Source: Atherix ibis
Lineage: Eukaryota > Arthropoda > Insecta > Diptera > Athericidae
Direction: 5' to 3'
NCBI GenBank assembly: GCA_958298945.1
Contig: OY282606.1
Coordinates: 73,519,622-73,583,621 of the forward strand
DNA: 64,000 nucleotides
Shown piece by piece: positions 21,939 through 34,006 of this stretch. The first letter of the stretch is position 1; each line of letters starts with the position of its first letter. The notes beneath the pieces were generated by a model. It had not been told where the DNA came from, did not search any database, and saw nothing but the letters and a program-made list of their open reading frames with translations. Position numbers and translations under genes: made by a program.

Positions 21939-23212
21939 CCAGGTGTATAAGCTTAAATCGGCTGTTTATGAATCAAAAAACACATGTTTTTTCATAGAAA
22001 GAAAAAACAAATTTATTCAATGTATTTGCCCTCGCTAGCTACACATTTTTCCATCCCTCGGGCAATTTGTGGATACCACGCCAAAAAAATTCCTTCTCTT
22101 TCGAGGCACACCACTCATCAAGCCATTTTCGGACGGCTTCGTAAGAATCGAAGTGCTGCTCAGTAAGCGCTTGGCCCATCGACGAAAACAGTTGGTAGTC
22201 GGAAGGGGCCAGGTCTGGTGAATAAGCGGGGTGGAGTAGCACCCCCCAGTTGAGTATCTCCAAGTAGTAACGGACCATTTTTGACGTGTGCGATGGTGCG
22301 TTGTCGTGGAGGAAAATCAGCTTGTCATGTCTTTGTTGATAATCCGTCCTTTTTTCACGCAGAGCACAGTGCAATTTGATCAGTTGTTGGTGGTAGCGAT
22401 GGGTATTGACAGTTTCACCAGGTTTCAACATCTCATAGTAGACGATACCCTGCTGATCCCACCAAACGAACAGCATCGTCTTCCGTCCGAAGCGATTTGG
22501 TCTTGGGGAAGATGTTGATGGTTGGCCGGGATCAACCCACTATTTCTTGAGTTTAGTATTCCCGAAACATATGCACTTTTAATCGCCTGCCACAATCCGA
22601 TGCAGGAACGACTTTTTTTTGTCTAGCGAATAAGATTTCGTATGTGTTTTGGCGTCGCTCCATCTGCCTATCGTTCAATTCATGCGGCACCCTTTTTCTG
22701 ATCTTTTCAATCTTCCCCATATCACGCAGACGCATGAAAATGGCTGGTTAAGTAACACCCAATTGCTCCGCAAGCATTTTTTGCGATTGGGTATCGTATT
22801 CGTCAAAAGAGCCTGCAATTGATGGTCCTCAACCTTCCTAGACCGATTTTCACGCTTCTTGGCCCACAAGTCAAAATTGCTGTCTTTGAACCGACGAAAC
22901 CAATCTCGACACGTTGTTTCCGATAGAGCACTGTCACCATAGGCCCCCATAAGCATTCGATGCGATTCGGCAACCGATTTCTTCAAACTGAAGCAGGAAA
23001 GCAGAGCTTCCCGCATATGCTCTTTTTCTGGTACAAAGCTAGACATAATTACCAAAGGAAAAATGTATGTTGTTGTACAAAATTGCTTACAATGTGCACT
23101 GATTAATGTTGACAGATGTCAAACTTATAAAAAAAAGTATGGCTTGCCCATGGTAGCTTAATACACTCACTCACGTCATCTATGACCAAACAGTCTTATA
23201 TACATATATTAT
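21939..23212 (-). mobile_element. irritans-type mariner, copy 1
   Basis: A ~1.27-kb element. Its 3' terminal repeat on the plus strand reads CCAGGTGTATAAGCTTAAAT directly after a TA (21937-21938), and continues CGGCTGTTT. The same repeat starts copy 2 at 47161. The other end (~23185-23212) keeps GACCAAACAG and then TCTTATATACA, so the terminal repeat there has lost ~10 bases. The transposase relic lies between. Confidence 0.8.
22014..23046 (-). pseudogene. irritans-type mariner transposase, copy 1, few lesions
   Basis: Start ATG at 23046 (MSSFVPEKEHMREALL). Domains in order: helix-turn-helix 1 (KKSVAESHRMLMGAYG), WFRRFKDSNFDL, second DNA-binding part (VEDHQLQALL), WVPHEL-type linker (RKRVPHELNDRQMERR), catalytic core FVWWDQQGIVYYEMLKP, FLHDNAPSHTS (second D) and YSPDLAPSDYQLF (third D) with 34 residues between them, and GIHKLPEGW. 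Lesions: a shift into another frame between ~22800 and 22550, a TAG at ~22530 within the 'KK*WVDPG' stretch, and a one-base loss near 22050 that cuts off the usual ...CVASEGKYIE end (natural stop 22014-22016). Related copy at 47335-48291 shares the TAG. Confidence 0.85.
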
Positions 23213-26023
23213 CGACCGGACTTTTCGCGCAAAGGTTGGCTAGTGTTTCGGAAAAAACCGGTCCCTGCATATCCAGTCTAATTTATTTAGGAAAGCTTAA
23301 TTTTCTTTTTATTGTATGATAAACTCTGCATCCGATATTAATCCTGATGAATGCAAAATATGTCTCATAATTCTTGAATATTTTTCTACTTAATCTGCAG
23401 TCGCGCGCTAAAGAGCTTCTGTAGTACAAGTCATCGTGTTTTCATTGCAGACTTAATTCCGTCCTGCATCCCTACTTGATCCTGGCGCTATCACTCTGTT
23501 AAGAGGGGGCTCCCTCCTTAATTTATTCTGAATTATTCTTTTTGCAGTCTTGCTTAATTTAGTGTATACAAAATATATGGCATTACGTTTCTTGTGATCC
23601 CACGTAGTTTTGTGGCTATTTTTATGAAGAAGAAGGATCCTTATAGTCTAAGTTTCCTTTCCTATCGGTACTATTTACTAAAAAAGGATTTTTATACTTT
23701 AAGTATCATATAGCCTTGTGGCTTTTTTTTAAAAAAAAAGATGAAGATATCTCCTCTTGCGATCTCGCTTGATTTCGTGGGTAAAACCATTTTTTTTAAT
23801 AATCCTACTTGATTCTGGAACTATTCTTGAAAAGAATCACCGGGGGGGCCCTTCCCAATCTGATAGTTCTTAGTAACTTCGTGGCAAGATTTCAATTAAT
23901 GCTCGAATAATAAAGGATGCTTTTTATTTTAGGAAAGAAAATTACTTTCTTGTTATATTCATTGATCACGTATCTTTCTTACTTATTTCATAAATCCTTC
24001 TTAAAATATTACTTGTGTATATAATAAAATAGTTTTCAGCCTTAAAATGCAATACTTTTTCGCCCAAATATTATCTACGATTGTGCTTAACGCTTTACGA
24101 TACAAATTTTTAAAGTTTATTAATCAAATAAAATCAGTTACGTAAATTATAAAGTTCAACAGAATTACAAGTGAATAGAATCTACAGGAGGAAAAACCTT
24201 CAGCGTTCGGTTCTCTACAGCTTCCGGTTTGGTAGGCTAAAAGTAGGCTGCTAAAGCCAACGTGCGAGATCAATTGGTCAAACGTGCCAATGCGAACATT
24301 AATTTGTTCTCTTACTCGAGATTATCCATTGTAACTTGTAAATTTGATCGGCAATGAGCAGAGAGGCCACTCTGACCGTTCCAATAATCGACCAACCAGT
24401 CCACTGATAATTTTAGTTATTTTTTCTTCTGTGGATCCCTGCCGCTTCTACGGAATGCATGTAACTTTCGTAATTCGGTGATTGCTTGACCATCAGTAGT
24501 GCTCGTACTAACTCATGGTCAGATAATGAAGTGAACAAACTTATACAATCATTGAATGGATGGTTAGAAAATGCATAAATTGTGATGGGACGGGAAAGAC
24601 AAGCGGATATGAATAAATAGACGAGCGGATAATGGACAAACTTGGATGAGTGGTTGGATGGATGACCGTCAACCAACTTGGTTAGACATCAACTTATCCA
24701 ACAGCGTCGATTCAACTAATATGCCACGTCCATCCATGCACGGCGGTGGTTAAAATTGTAACCAGACTTCCTGACAATTTTCGATTGGATGCTTCCTGTT
24801 TTTTAGTTAAAATCTGTGTGTGGAAACGACCATGTACACATTTGACAATATTTTCGGTCATTTCGTTAATAGCATAAGTATTTTTATTAGTTTTTCGGCC
24901 ACGAACGGAATGACCAGAACATCCGCTATACAGTTTCGTCGTAATGGAGGGCGTTTTCAATGCAGCCCCATTAGTGCCTCTCAAATATGTGACGTCGTAT
25001 ATCGAACGATTTAAGTACGCACGTACATGCTAACACGAACGGAGGGCTATTTATGACCGGACAAGGTTCCATTCTCCTCTTAATTAAGGTTCTACGTCCG
25101 CGAATAACTTTGTACGGATTCGAGTATATTTTCTGAAAAGAATTTTTTATAATAATACGAATATTTTCAGATCTTTTTGTCATGAGTTTATATTATGTTT
25201 ATATTTAAGCCGTAATTAATTGATAACGACAGGAAAAAAGTGCAAAAAGTCTATTCTTAGCTCATCTTACTGATCGAATTAACAATTCTCTACTAATAGT
25301 TGGTTTCTGCGATAACAAACCGCCATACTCTTCCCTTCCAAGCCTTTAATAATTTTAGATATATAAAAACATGGTTTATTGAACAACTTGAGTTGAATAT
25401 CTGCAGTTTTTTCTATTAACATTTGGCTCATTTTAATTCTTCAGGTTAAGTTAATTAGGGGAAATCGATCAACAGAGAGTGATTAATTTTTTTTGTATAT
25501 GAGGTTTCTAAGACATGTGCCAGAGGTCGCTTCGTAGCATTATTGGTATTGATACAAATAAATTGAAAATATGTGGTCATTCCGGGTATGATATTTTCAA
25601 ATTTATTTGTATTCAATTTTTGAATCTTATCAACAATTCTATTGAACAACTTTGTGATGATTTAATTAAAATGAACTTTATTTGATTAACAGTATTTTTT
25701 GATATTACCTGATGTTGTCTCCTTCATAGAATGTGTTTCAACACCATTTGATCAACAGAAAGTATTTCAACAATTGCCGATCAATAGTGAAAATTTTCAT
25801 AATTTTTGATCAATAATAATTGAATGATTTGTATTCATTTCAATTAACTCAATTTATTTAGCTTATAAAATACAATATTTTCTTTTGTGGAACAATGAAG
25901 TTTAGCGAATTTTTCAGAATTTCTCAGGAAAAGTTAATGTTCTTAAAAGGTTTTGAGTTATTTACTCGTATTTAACCTCAAAAACCAACAATTTTTATTT
26001 GTTTGGTTTTTTTTTTTAAATTT
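23213..26023. other. AT-rich sequence with a decayed local repeat
   Basis: Between ~23470 and 23910 related phrases recur several times: 'CTTGAT..CGTGG', 'TTGTGGCTATTTTT' and 'AAGAAGGATCCTTAT', spaced ~40-120 bp, which suggests an old tandem duplication. A seven-G run lies at ~23842. At 24200-25080 the DNA is of medium GC with no repeats and could be host unique sequence. At 25740-25830 scattered GATCAACAG/GATCAATA words foreshadow the satellite array that follows. No gene supported. Confidence 0.4.
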
Positions 26024-27553
26024 CAGAAAACTGAAATTGATCAAATAAAATCGACTAACTGAAATTGATCAACTGAAATTGATCAACTGAAATTGATCAG
26101 CTAAAATCGATCAATTGAAATGGATCAACTGAAGTTAATCAACTGAAGTGGAGCAACTCAAATGTAGTTGAAAGGGATCAACTGAAGTTAATCAACTGAA
26201 ATGGATCAACTCAAATGGAGCAACTGAAATTTATCAACTAAAATCAATCAACTGAAATGGATTAACTGAAATTGAACTGAAATTGATCAACTGAAATGGA
26301 TCAACTGAAATGAATCAACTGAAATTGATCAACTGAAATTGATCAACTGAAATGGATCAACTGAAATTGATCAACTGAAATTGATCAACTGAAATGGATC
26401 AACTGAAATTGATCAACTGAAATTGATCAACTGAAATGGATTAACTGAAATTGATCAACTGAAATAGATCAACTGAAACGGATAACTGAAATTGAACTGA
26501 AATTGATCAACTGAAATTGGTCAACTGTAATTGATCAACTGAAATTGATGAACTGAAATTGATCAACTAAAATCTATCAATTGAAATTTATTAACTAAAA
26601 TTTATCAACTAAAATGGATCAACTGAAGTTAATCAACTGAAATGGAGCTACTCAAATTCATCAACTGAAATGGATCAACTGAAATGGAGCAACTGAAATG
26701 AATCAACTAAAATTGATCAGCTAAAGTAGACCAACTTAAATTGATCAACTGAAATAGACTAACATAAATTGAACCGAAATTGATCAACTAAAATTGATCA
26801 ACTAAAATCGATCAACTGAAAGGGATCCACTGAAGTTAATCAACTGAAATGGAGCAACTCAAATGGATCAACTAAAATCGATCAACTGAAATGGATCAAC
26901 TGAAATTGAACTAAAATTGATCAACTGAAATGGATCAACTGAAATGGATCAACTGAAATGGATCAACTGAAATTGATCAATTAAGATAGACCAACTAAAA
27001 TTGATCAACTGAAATTAATCAACTAAAATGGATCAACTGAAGTCAATCAACTGAAATGGATCAACTGAAATAGATCAACTGAAATGGATTAACTGAAATT
27101 GAACTGAAATTGATCAACTGAAATTGATCAACTAAAATCTATCAACAGAAATGGATCAACTGAAATGGATCAACTGAACTTGATCAATTAAAATAGACCA
27201 ACTAAAATTGATCAACTGAAATTAATCAACTAAAATGGATCAACTGAAGTCAATCAACTGAAATGGATCAACAGAAATTTATCAACTGAATTGGATCAAC
27301 TGAAATTGAGAAAATGAAATTGAGCAACTGAAATGGATCAACTGAAATTGATCAGCTCAAATTGATCAACTGAAATGGATCAACTGACACTGATCAACTG
27401 AAATCGATAAACCGAAATCGACCAACTGAAATTGATCAGCTATTAGTGTTGAAATGAAAGTAATCAATTAAAGCGATCCACTGAAAGGAATGAACTGAAA
27501 TTGATCAACTGAAATTGGTTAACTAAACGCTATCAACTGGAATTGAAAACTAA
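26024..27553. repeat. 14-bp satellite, array 2
   Basis: About 1.5 kb (~109 units) of the same GATCAACTGAAATT/G unit as array 1, in the same orientation. Frequent variants are CTAAAATCGATC, GAAGTTAATC, GGAGCAACTC and the short GAAATTGAACT. Longer blocks such as 'GACCAACTAAAATTGATC' plus its neighbours recur ~200 bp apart (near 26990 and 27206), showing duplication of multi-unit blocks. The TTGATCAA core is self-complementary. Both edges fade gradually into diverged units. Confidence 0.95.
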
Positions 27554-28529
27554 TATTGAATCGTTGGAAAATTTAGATCTGGTTTAAATCGCTCTTGACC
27601 AAAGATACTTTAGCGCATTTCGGCGATTATATTTTAAACTCGCCGTATTGCAGCTCATTTACCATTAAAGCTCATCAACCACTACAGATGCGTCTAAATG
27701 ATTCGATCCACGATTTAATGAATGAACATTTTAATATTCACAAACATTTTGGGTTCAATTCGAATCGTATTGACTCTGTTCAGTTTATAGAAATTAGCAT
27801 CGACCATCTCTAGTCAAATCAGTTCGGTTTCATTCGATTTTTTTCGCAATCATCAATAAAATTCTCTTCAACGATTCATAAATTCGCAATTGAATAATAC
27901 GAAATTTATTTAGAATATATTTGAGGCAACAGGCCATCCACTCGTTTGGGATTTAAACACTCAACCATTCATATGCGTAAAACGTGTTCGATCGAATGCG
28001 TCATGACGTATAAAATTTACGATATTTACTTTGGGCAATTTTAAAAATAAACTCAACGCAACGTAAGATTCGAACATTTTGAATTCTCTACTGAATGAAA
28101 CCAAACAGCGTTGAACATTAAACATGAATGCGAAAATTTAATTTGCTTTGTAATATATTCGCGATTTATGGTTTCTATTAAAATTTTCATAGATTTTACG
28201 CAATTGAAACTTCGTTTGTATTAAAAAGAATAAATGTCCAAAGGGAGTGCGTCATTTTGTGGATGAATAAAAATAATCTTTTCGAATTTAAAACCAAAAT
28301 CCTAAGAGACAATAGTTTTAAATAGTCTAAAATTTTGTTTTTCGAAAATTCTTAATACTTGTGCAAAATCTTATTATTACGAGTTGAAGGATAGAGTTCT
28401 TATCAGGGACAATTTAGTGCCAGATTTAATTCATTTTCTTCAATTGGAGATTTACGGTTTTCCCAGTATTATTGCATTTGCTAGATCAGTAGAATGTAAC
28501 ATGCTAGAGTAATATTAAAACTAAACCTG
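27554..28529. other. Unassigned sequence, medium AT
   Basis: No gene supported. The frame at 27595-27813 (72 codons) has no motif. The text at 27560-28080 (many ATTCGA and TCGAT words) is not repetitive at the level I can see. Confidence 0.35.
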
Positions 28530-28720
28530 TTAATTGTTTTATGGATTGCGAAAATGTCACCGTATAAGTCATACAGGTGTTGACTGCATTGCTTTATCCA
28601 ATATCCATTACCGTGCTTGGCACTAAGTATTTGGCGTTTTATTTCACTCTCAAAGCAACTGAGAGCAGCTTCATCCTAACCTTTCGGCGCCTTATTACTG
28701 GAATGTTTTGGTTCTTCTGC
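28530..28720 (-). pseudogene. LINE C-terminal fragment (post-thumb)
   Basis: The minus-strand frame reads EAALSCFESEIKRQILSAK, GNGYWIKQCSQHLYDLYGD. This resembles the block after the thumb of RTE/endonuclease-RT LINEs ('...L..FERKILR.I.G.....G.WR.R.N.ELY.LY.D'). Only ~60 codons are recognisable, without the preceding 'YGSETW'. It is cut off on both sides. Confidence 0.5.
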
Positions 28721-29439
28721 ATAAAAATTTGGCCAGTGGGAATTTACTCAAGCTAAAATAAGTTTATATACGATATATCGAAAAAATTGATGTTGCCACA
28801 AATAAAAAGACAGCAACGTTACGATAGCAAGAAATGAATACACACCCGTACAAAATAATATTCTTCGTACACCTAGTTGACAAATATACAAAGAGGATGC
28901 CAACCCTAAGGTCTAAGGCCAACGCCGGTCAACAGCTAAGTAGACTCTGTACCTGAAAGTGGAGAGGAAAAGCCGTCGTGAATGAAAGCTGGAGATAATT
29001 ATTTTGATGAGGGCCAAATAGCACTAATGAATAATAATACTAAAATAATAAGCTCTATCTTTACCTCAAAGCTGGTATTATCGCCAGAAATGATTTTTAT
29101 TGCCAAACAAACAGCGTCATGCCCGAGTTGGCAATAACGCGCTTTCTTTGAAATCGATAATTATTCTTGCCTCCTTAACCTACATAATTGGCCCGATGCC
29201 ATTAAACCGGTTTTGTCTAATCGTCAGAATAAGATAAAACATCACCTTGCCAAACACCCCTGTAGAAATCCGACAGTGTCTTATTGACCATTCTGAACAA
29301 ATTGAGGAGTTTTTTTACCAAATTTCGATTGAGACTTTTAGAGATGACCTCTCTTATTGGTGTCATACGCCATCTTGAAATTGATATCTAGGTGGTGAGT
29401 ATTAATTTGAAATTAACCATACATTGAAGAGGTCTTCCC
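28721..29439. other. Unassigned sequence upstream of a LINE relic
   Basis: Less AT-rich than average. On the plus strand it lies 5' of the readable LINE part and may hold an unreadable portion of it. Confidence 0.3.
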
Positions 29440-30120
29440 CAAGATTGAGTCAGTAGAGAAAAATCTTGGGCTGTACATAAATGAAGGAAGAACAAAGTAC
29501 ATGGTGGAATTGTCGATGTCGAACATAACATAAGAGATATAGCTTTGAAAAGAGTTGAATCATTTTCCTATTTGGGGTCAAAGGTTGTAGTCGATCACAA
29601 CATGGAGAACGGCGTACGGCTGTTGCTAGCCAAGATAGTCTACTTCAGTCAGTCTAAATTGCTTCGCCTGCAAATTCTGACCATAACCTCGACGCTGCTG
29701 CTGTATAAGACTCTAGTCCTGCCAGTTCTAATGTATTCTTCGAAAGCTTCGGTTCTCTGCAAAAACCATTGTGAACTATCATCCGCACTCGTGAGGAGGA
29801 TCTTTCGAAGAATTTTTGCCGCCCTAAATTAGGATGGACGATTTCAGGGCCTATTTAACGATGAGATCCTGAACCGTTACCGTGACCGCCCGGTTGCGGA
29901 TAAAATTAAGCTTAATAGTTTGGGATGGGCTGGACACGTATTCGGTATGGATGAGAAAGATCCTGTTCGGAAAGTTTACAATGGCTACATTTATGGTCCC
30001 AAAAAATGAGTAAGGTCTTTAATGGAGCATAGCTGTTAGTCAGAACTGGAAATATCAAAGTGGACGACCACGACGCAAAGCCTAGATATCTGGAGTTGTA
30101 GGATTCAGAAGCCCTAGACC
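29440..30120 (+). pseudogene. Endonuclease-RT LINE relic, post-YADD to C-terminus
   Basis: Plus-strand pieces: IESVEKNLGLYINEGRTKYM (just after YADD), ALKRVESFSYLGSKVVVDHN, LLLYKTLVLPVLMYSS, RIFRRIFAALN, stop, GLFNDEILNRYRDRPVADKI, SLGWAGHVFGMDEKDPVRK. This is the standard order: 'INEGKTKYM', 'F.YLGS', 'LYKTLI.PVL.YG.E.W', 'RKI.G', 'L.WLGHV.RMD..R..KK'. Stops and a frameshift are present. It matches the relic at 53395-54060 closely (shared ALKRV-like, SYLGSKV and LLLYKT-LVLPVLMYSS text), so both derive from one family. Confidence 0.75.
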
Positions 30121-32869
30121 GGACTACAGGTTGTCACGCTGTTGATAAAAATATTTAGTGAACCCATAATTAGTTGTAGTTCCCCTTAAAAAAAAAACGA
30201 CGGAAAAACGTTAATAAATATTTTTAAAAAATATCGCATAAAATTATAATAAAACATAATAAAATTTAAAAAAATAATTAGTTTTTGCTCAAAAAAAAAA
30301 AATTCTTTAGAAAAAACCGTAAAATCATTCGCTCTCAACGACCCAATATAATAATAACTTTAAAAATATAAAAAACGTACCAAAAAAATTGGCCGAATAA
30401 TGTGAATAGGACGTGGGAAAATATATTCGCAATAAAAACACAATAAAATCTTTAGAAAAAAAACTCCCAGAAATTAAATGATTTTAATAATTAATACTGA
30501 AAAAAAACCTACAAAATGATCGCAATCAATTTGATCAGGAATTTTAGTGAACAGTACCTTCCCAAATCGTATCGTTTCTATTAAAAGCTTTTTTCAAAAA
30601 CAGAAAAACGATTATGAACCTTTCGTTTTAGAGATGGTACCGTTGAGATCTTTAATTATTATTTTTGTATTATTTTATCATATAAAGGAGAGTTTTTTTT
30701 TCTATATCAAAATTTACCGAAATCTAAATGGAATATAAAATTTTACTATCAATAAAAACAAACCTACGCCATTAAAGTTTATTGTTTCTTTTTTTCCTTT
30801 ACATTTTCAAATGAAGTATCGAGTGACACAAAAAAAATCAAAATCAAAATAATCAAAAATGAAATAAAAAATGAAGTTAATTATCGAAAAGCTTAGTGAA
30901 AATAGCCAAAAGACGCCAATGGGAGAACAAGTGGGCCGTTGTAGTTAATCGATTGAGTAAACTTCTTATGGTCTCATCAGACAGTAGCACTTCCGGTTTG
31001 AAAAAAATTAATGATCGATGCTAATTTTATTGAAATCTGATCGTTTTTTTTTCTAATATTCCTGCTGGTATGCCGTTGCATGAAATATTCTTTAATCAAT
31101 TTCAAAATCTAAAAACGAATACGATTCTAAATAAAATGGCACATAAAATCAAATTGATATCGATAAAAATCTATAACTGCGGAGAGCGGAGAAGGGGAAC
31201 TAAATATTTGGAAAATCAAAATCGCATAAAAATTGATCCAAAAGAATTGACAGAAAATAAAATAAAAATTCGGTTGTGTAGTGTTAGAGGAGGCAGGATA
31301 GAGAATAACAAAAGACGAAGAGAGACAAAGATAGGGAAAATAGCGAAAATTTTGAAAGTTTTTATCTGAGACCGACTAATAAATGAAGTTCGCCTATTGC
31401 GGTATATCAATGCTAATTCGAGTTCACAGTGTCTGTTGTTAAGTTGGCGCCGAACTAATATAATTAGAAGAATTTTTAAGTCAATCGCAAAAAGCTCTAA
31501 TCTTTCAGGTTGGATCTGGTTTGTAAGGATTTTTTTTTTTTTTGGTCCCTTGTTATCTTTTATTAATTCAAATAAACAATATTCCAAGCAAATAGTGAAA
31601 AATTGTGGTACTCTTCCTAGAAAAAAAAAATTTCAAATGCGAATAAATTAGCCGCTTTTCTTAGCCACAGCTCATTATCTAATTTTCGAACAGTTGTTAT
31701 TAGAAAACTAAGAAGAAGAAAACTAGGATATTGTATAATAATAAAAATTTACCAGAGTATTTAATCAATCATGAACGGGTCTTTATAGACGCTAATCTAG
31801 ACCAGATCGGAGCACTAGTTGGCGGTCATGTGGCAACAAATATTGACTTCCTATTTGGAATGTCACATTTGCTAAAAGAGTCCCTGCTCTCATTGCGGCG
31901 ACCTCACCCAGACGTCTTTTGGTCGCTACGATGAACTTCTCGTTACAAACCGACCAACACACCCTAATTCCCATTTACCACCAGCAAGTCCAATGTAAAG
32001 ACCCCAGTCGAATGCACAGATATACTTGCTTTACGTTCAACCGAAGTTACAATCGACTAAGACTACCCAGCAGCCCACGAATCCGCAACGAATCGGTGTG
32101 TGGCGGCAACAATGACACGATCTGACAATTTGGTTACGAACCATTTCTTGTGCTATTCACATTCGGTTGACCATGCGATCACCCGTTTAATTTCGCATTA
32201 ACACAATTAACCTCAAAATGCACAGCCAACAGCAATCCATACAATTTTGCTTAATTAAAGAAATTAAGCTGAAATGGAAACTTGAATTAACCGAGCAAAT
32301 GTGAACAAATTGAATTTGACGAGAAATTTTTGAAAATTGACATTGATTGGTTTCGTGTGTGGTTTTTTGATAGTAGCAAGAAATGATAAATCGCTATTAA
32401 CTTTGACTGATCATAGGATAGTGAAATTTTATAGAATGTAAGAAAAATGGAGATCATAAAAATTTTACGTTGTTGAATATTTTTGAATTACGAGTATCTT
32501 CAAGATATTTTTCGGGGGGTGGAAGTAAAGAGAAAGAAGGTGGAAGTAAAGAGGAAGACACCGCTCTTGGTGTGTTTGTTTCTTAAATAACATCCTGGTA
32601 ATGATGGGGAAGGGGGTTCGAAGTTAACAGTCAGGGTAAACCTCACACTCACATAACAACAATAAAATTATGGCAGAAGACACAATGTTTTACTGGTTAT
32701 TTCACCAAGAGTACAGAAAAAAAATTAATTTTGATACCGAGTGGATATGAAATCAGAAATGGAAAGGGAAGTCTAAAAATTTGGAAAGGAGAGAACATTT
32801 GGAAGTCGATTAACGAAAAAACCATTAACTAGCGCTGATTTAATAAAAATGGGAAGAAAATTGAAGAAG
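30121..32869. other. AT-rich sequence, unique-looking at 31.7-32.3 kb
   Basis: 30180-31650 is A-rich with poly-A/T tracts; frames at 30547-30738, 31070-31369 and 31216-31587 are Lys/Ile-rich products of composition. From ~31780 to 32350 the DNA is of moderate GC, without repeats, and has many TTAATTA/AATTAA words, reminiscent of conserved non-coding DNA near developmental genes, but that is only an impression. Confidence 0.35.
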
Positions 32870-33347
32870 ACCGACGACTGAAAGATCCTGGAACAGAAAA
32901 GATGAACCGGATCAAATCGAAGCCAATATTCATCAACAAAAGGTTATGCTATCTGTTTGGTGGGATTTCAAAGGAATCGTTTATTTTGAGTTTCTACCGA
33001 GTAACACAACGATCAATTCTTTAGAGCTTGGATGGCATATACTTCCATACCCACAATACTCTCCAGACCTAGCACCTTCCGATTATCATTAGTTCCGGTC
33101 TCTACAAAAATTTTTAGACGGTAAAACGTTTAATTCAAATGAGGAGGTCAAAAATCATATGGATCAGTGTTTTGCCAGCAAAGAACAAAAATTTTATGAG
33201 CGTGGAATCATGTTACTGCCAGATAGATGGCAAAGGATATTAGATCAGACTGGACAATATTTAATTGAATAAAATATTAATTCACTATAAGAAAATCGTC
33301 TTTCATTTTTATTTAAAAAAAACGAAATTACTTCCCGGACAACCCAA
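32870..33347 (+). mobile_element. mellifera-type mariner, internally deleted copy
   Basis: The plus strand reads VMLSVWWDFKGIVYFEFLPS, then jumps after ATTIN-type text (~33025) to LELGWHILPYPQYSPDLAPSDYH, stop, FRSLQKFLDGKTFNSNEEV, CFASKEQKFYERGIMLLPDRW, LDQTGQYLIE. The ~50 residues holding the second catalytic D (the 'HDN' box) are missing. The 3' terminal repeat ends CTTCCCGGACAACCCAA at 33347, followed by TA (33348-33349). The 5' terminal repeat is absent, the readable part starting at ~32870. Confidence 0.8.
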
Positions 33348-33349
33348 TA

Positions 33350-34004
33350 ATTAGGCCAATTGTTCAGAGCGGCCCTTTAAGGAATATAACGATAATGTTC
33401 CTTTTTATAGCATCCGCCAATTGAAAACAAAACTAGCGGTATCAGACCAAGAACTCTTGGGGACTCTACTAACTGTCTCACTATTCACACATCTCTGTGC
33501 CGTGGACAGGCAGTTCAATTTTGAGCTGCGAACTACCCGACCATATGCCCTGAGTTTTCTCTAAAATTGAGAATTTCGAATGATCAAAACTTTTTGACCA
33601 ACGCTTTACCTGATCCCAAAATATTGTCGACTAAATTTTTAGACCTATGCTATCTCAAGTTTTGGTTCGAGTTTAGACCGATTTTTTTTATATTTAAGGG
33701 TTTTCGTTCTAACATATTTAAAAATGTTGATGCCAACTTTCAAGAATATTTATTTGTATTTGTTATCTCAGAAATCATCATTTTTTATTACGACAAAGTC
33801 ACATAATAATTCATATCATGCCTTTCATAAAAAGGTTTGTTTAAGAATTTTTCAATTTAATATTTATAAAATACAAAAATAATAACAAATTATTTAGTAC
33901 AAATACTTTATAATCGTCGTCACTAATAGGCGTGATTGTCCCGAATTTTGAAAAGAACTGTCGCATGTTGGGGATATAAATGTACGAAATTCATCGTGTC
34001 TGTA
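33350..34004. other. Spacer between two inverted mariner copies
   Basis: About 655 bp with no recognised element. The frame at 33567-33806 is Phe-rich and has no motif. Confidence 0.4.
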
Positions 34005-34006
34005 TA

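Noticed and set aside
26024..27553. Regularly spaced short repeats that could be taken for a CRISPR array
   Set aside because: The units abut each other with a 14-bp period and no unique spacers, in a eukaryotic sequence without cas genes. It is a satellite.
31070..31587. Overlapping frames of 99 (plus) and 123 (minus) codons
   Set aside because: Compositional: Lys/Arg/Ile-rich on one strand and Leu/Phe-rich on the other, no motif, no supporting signals.
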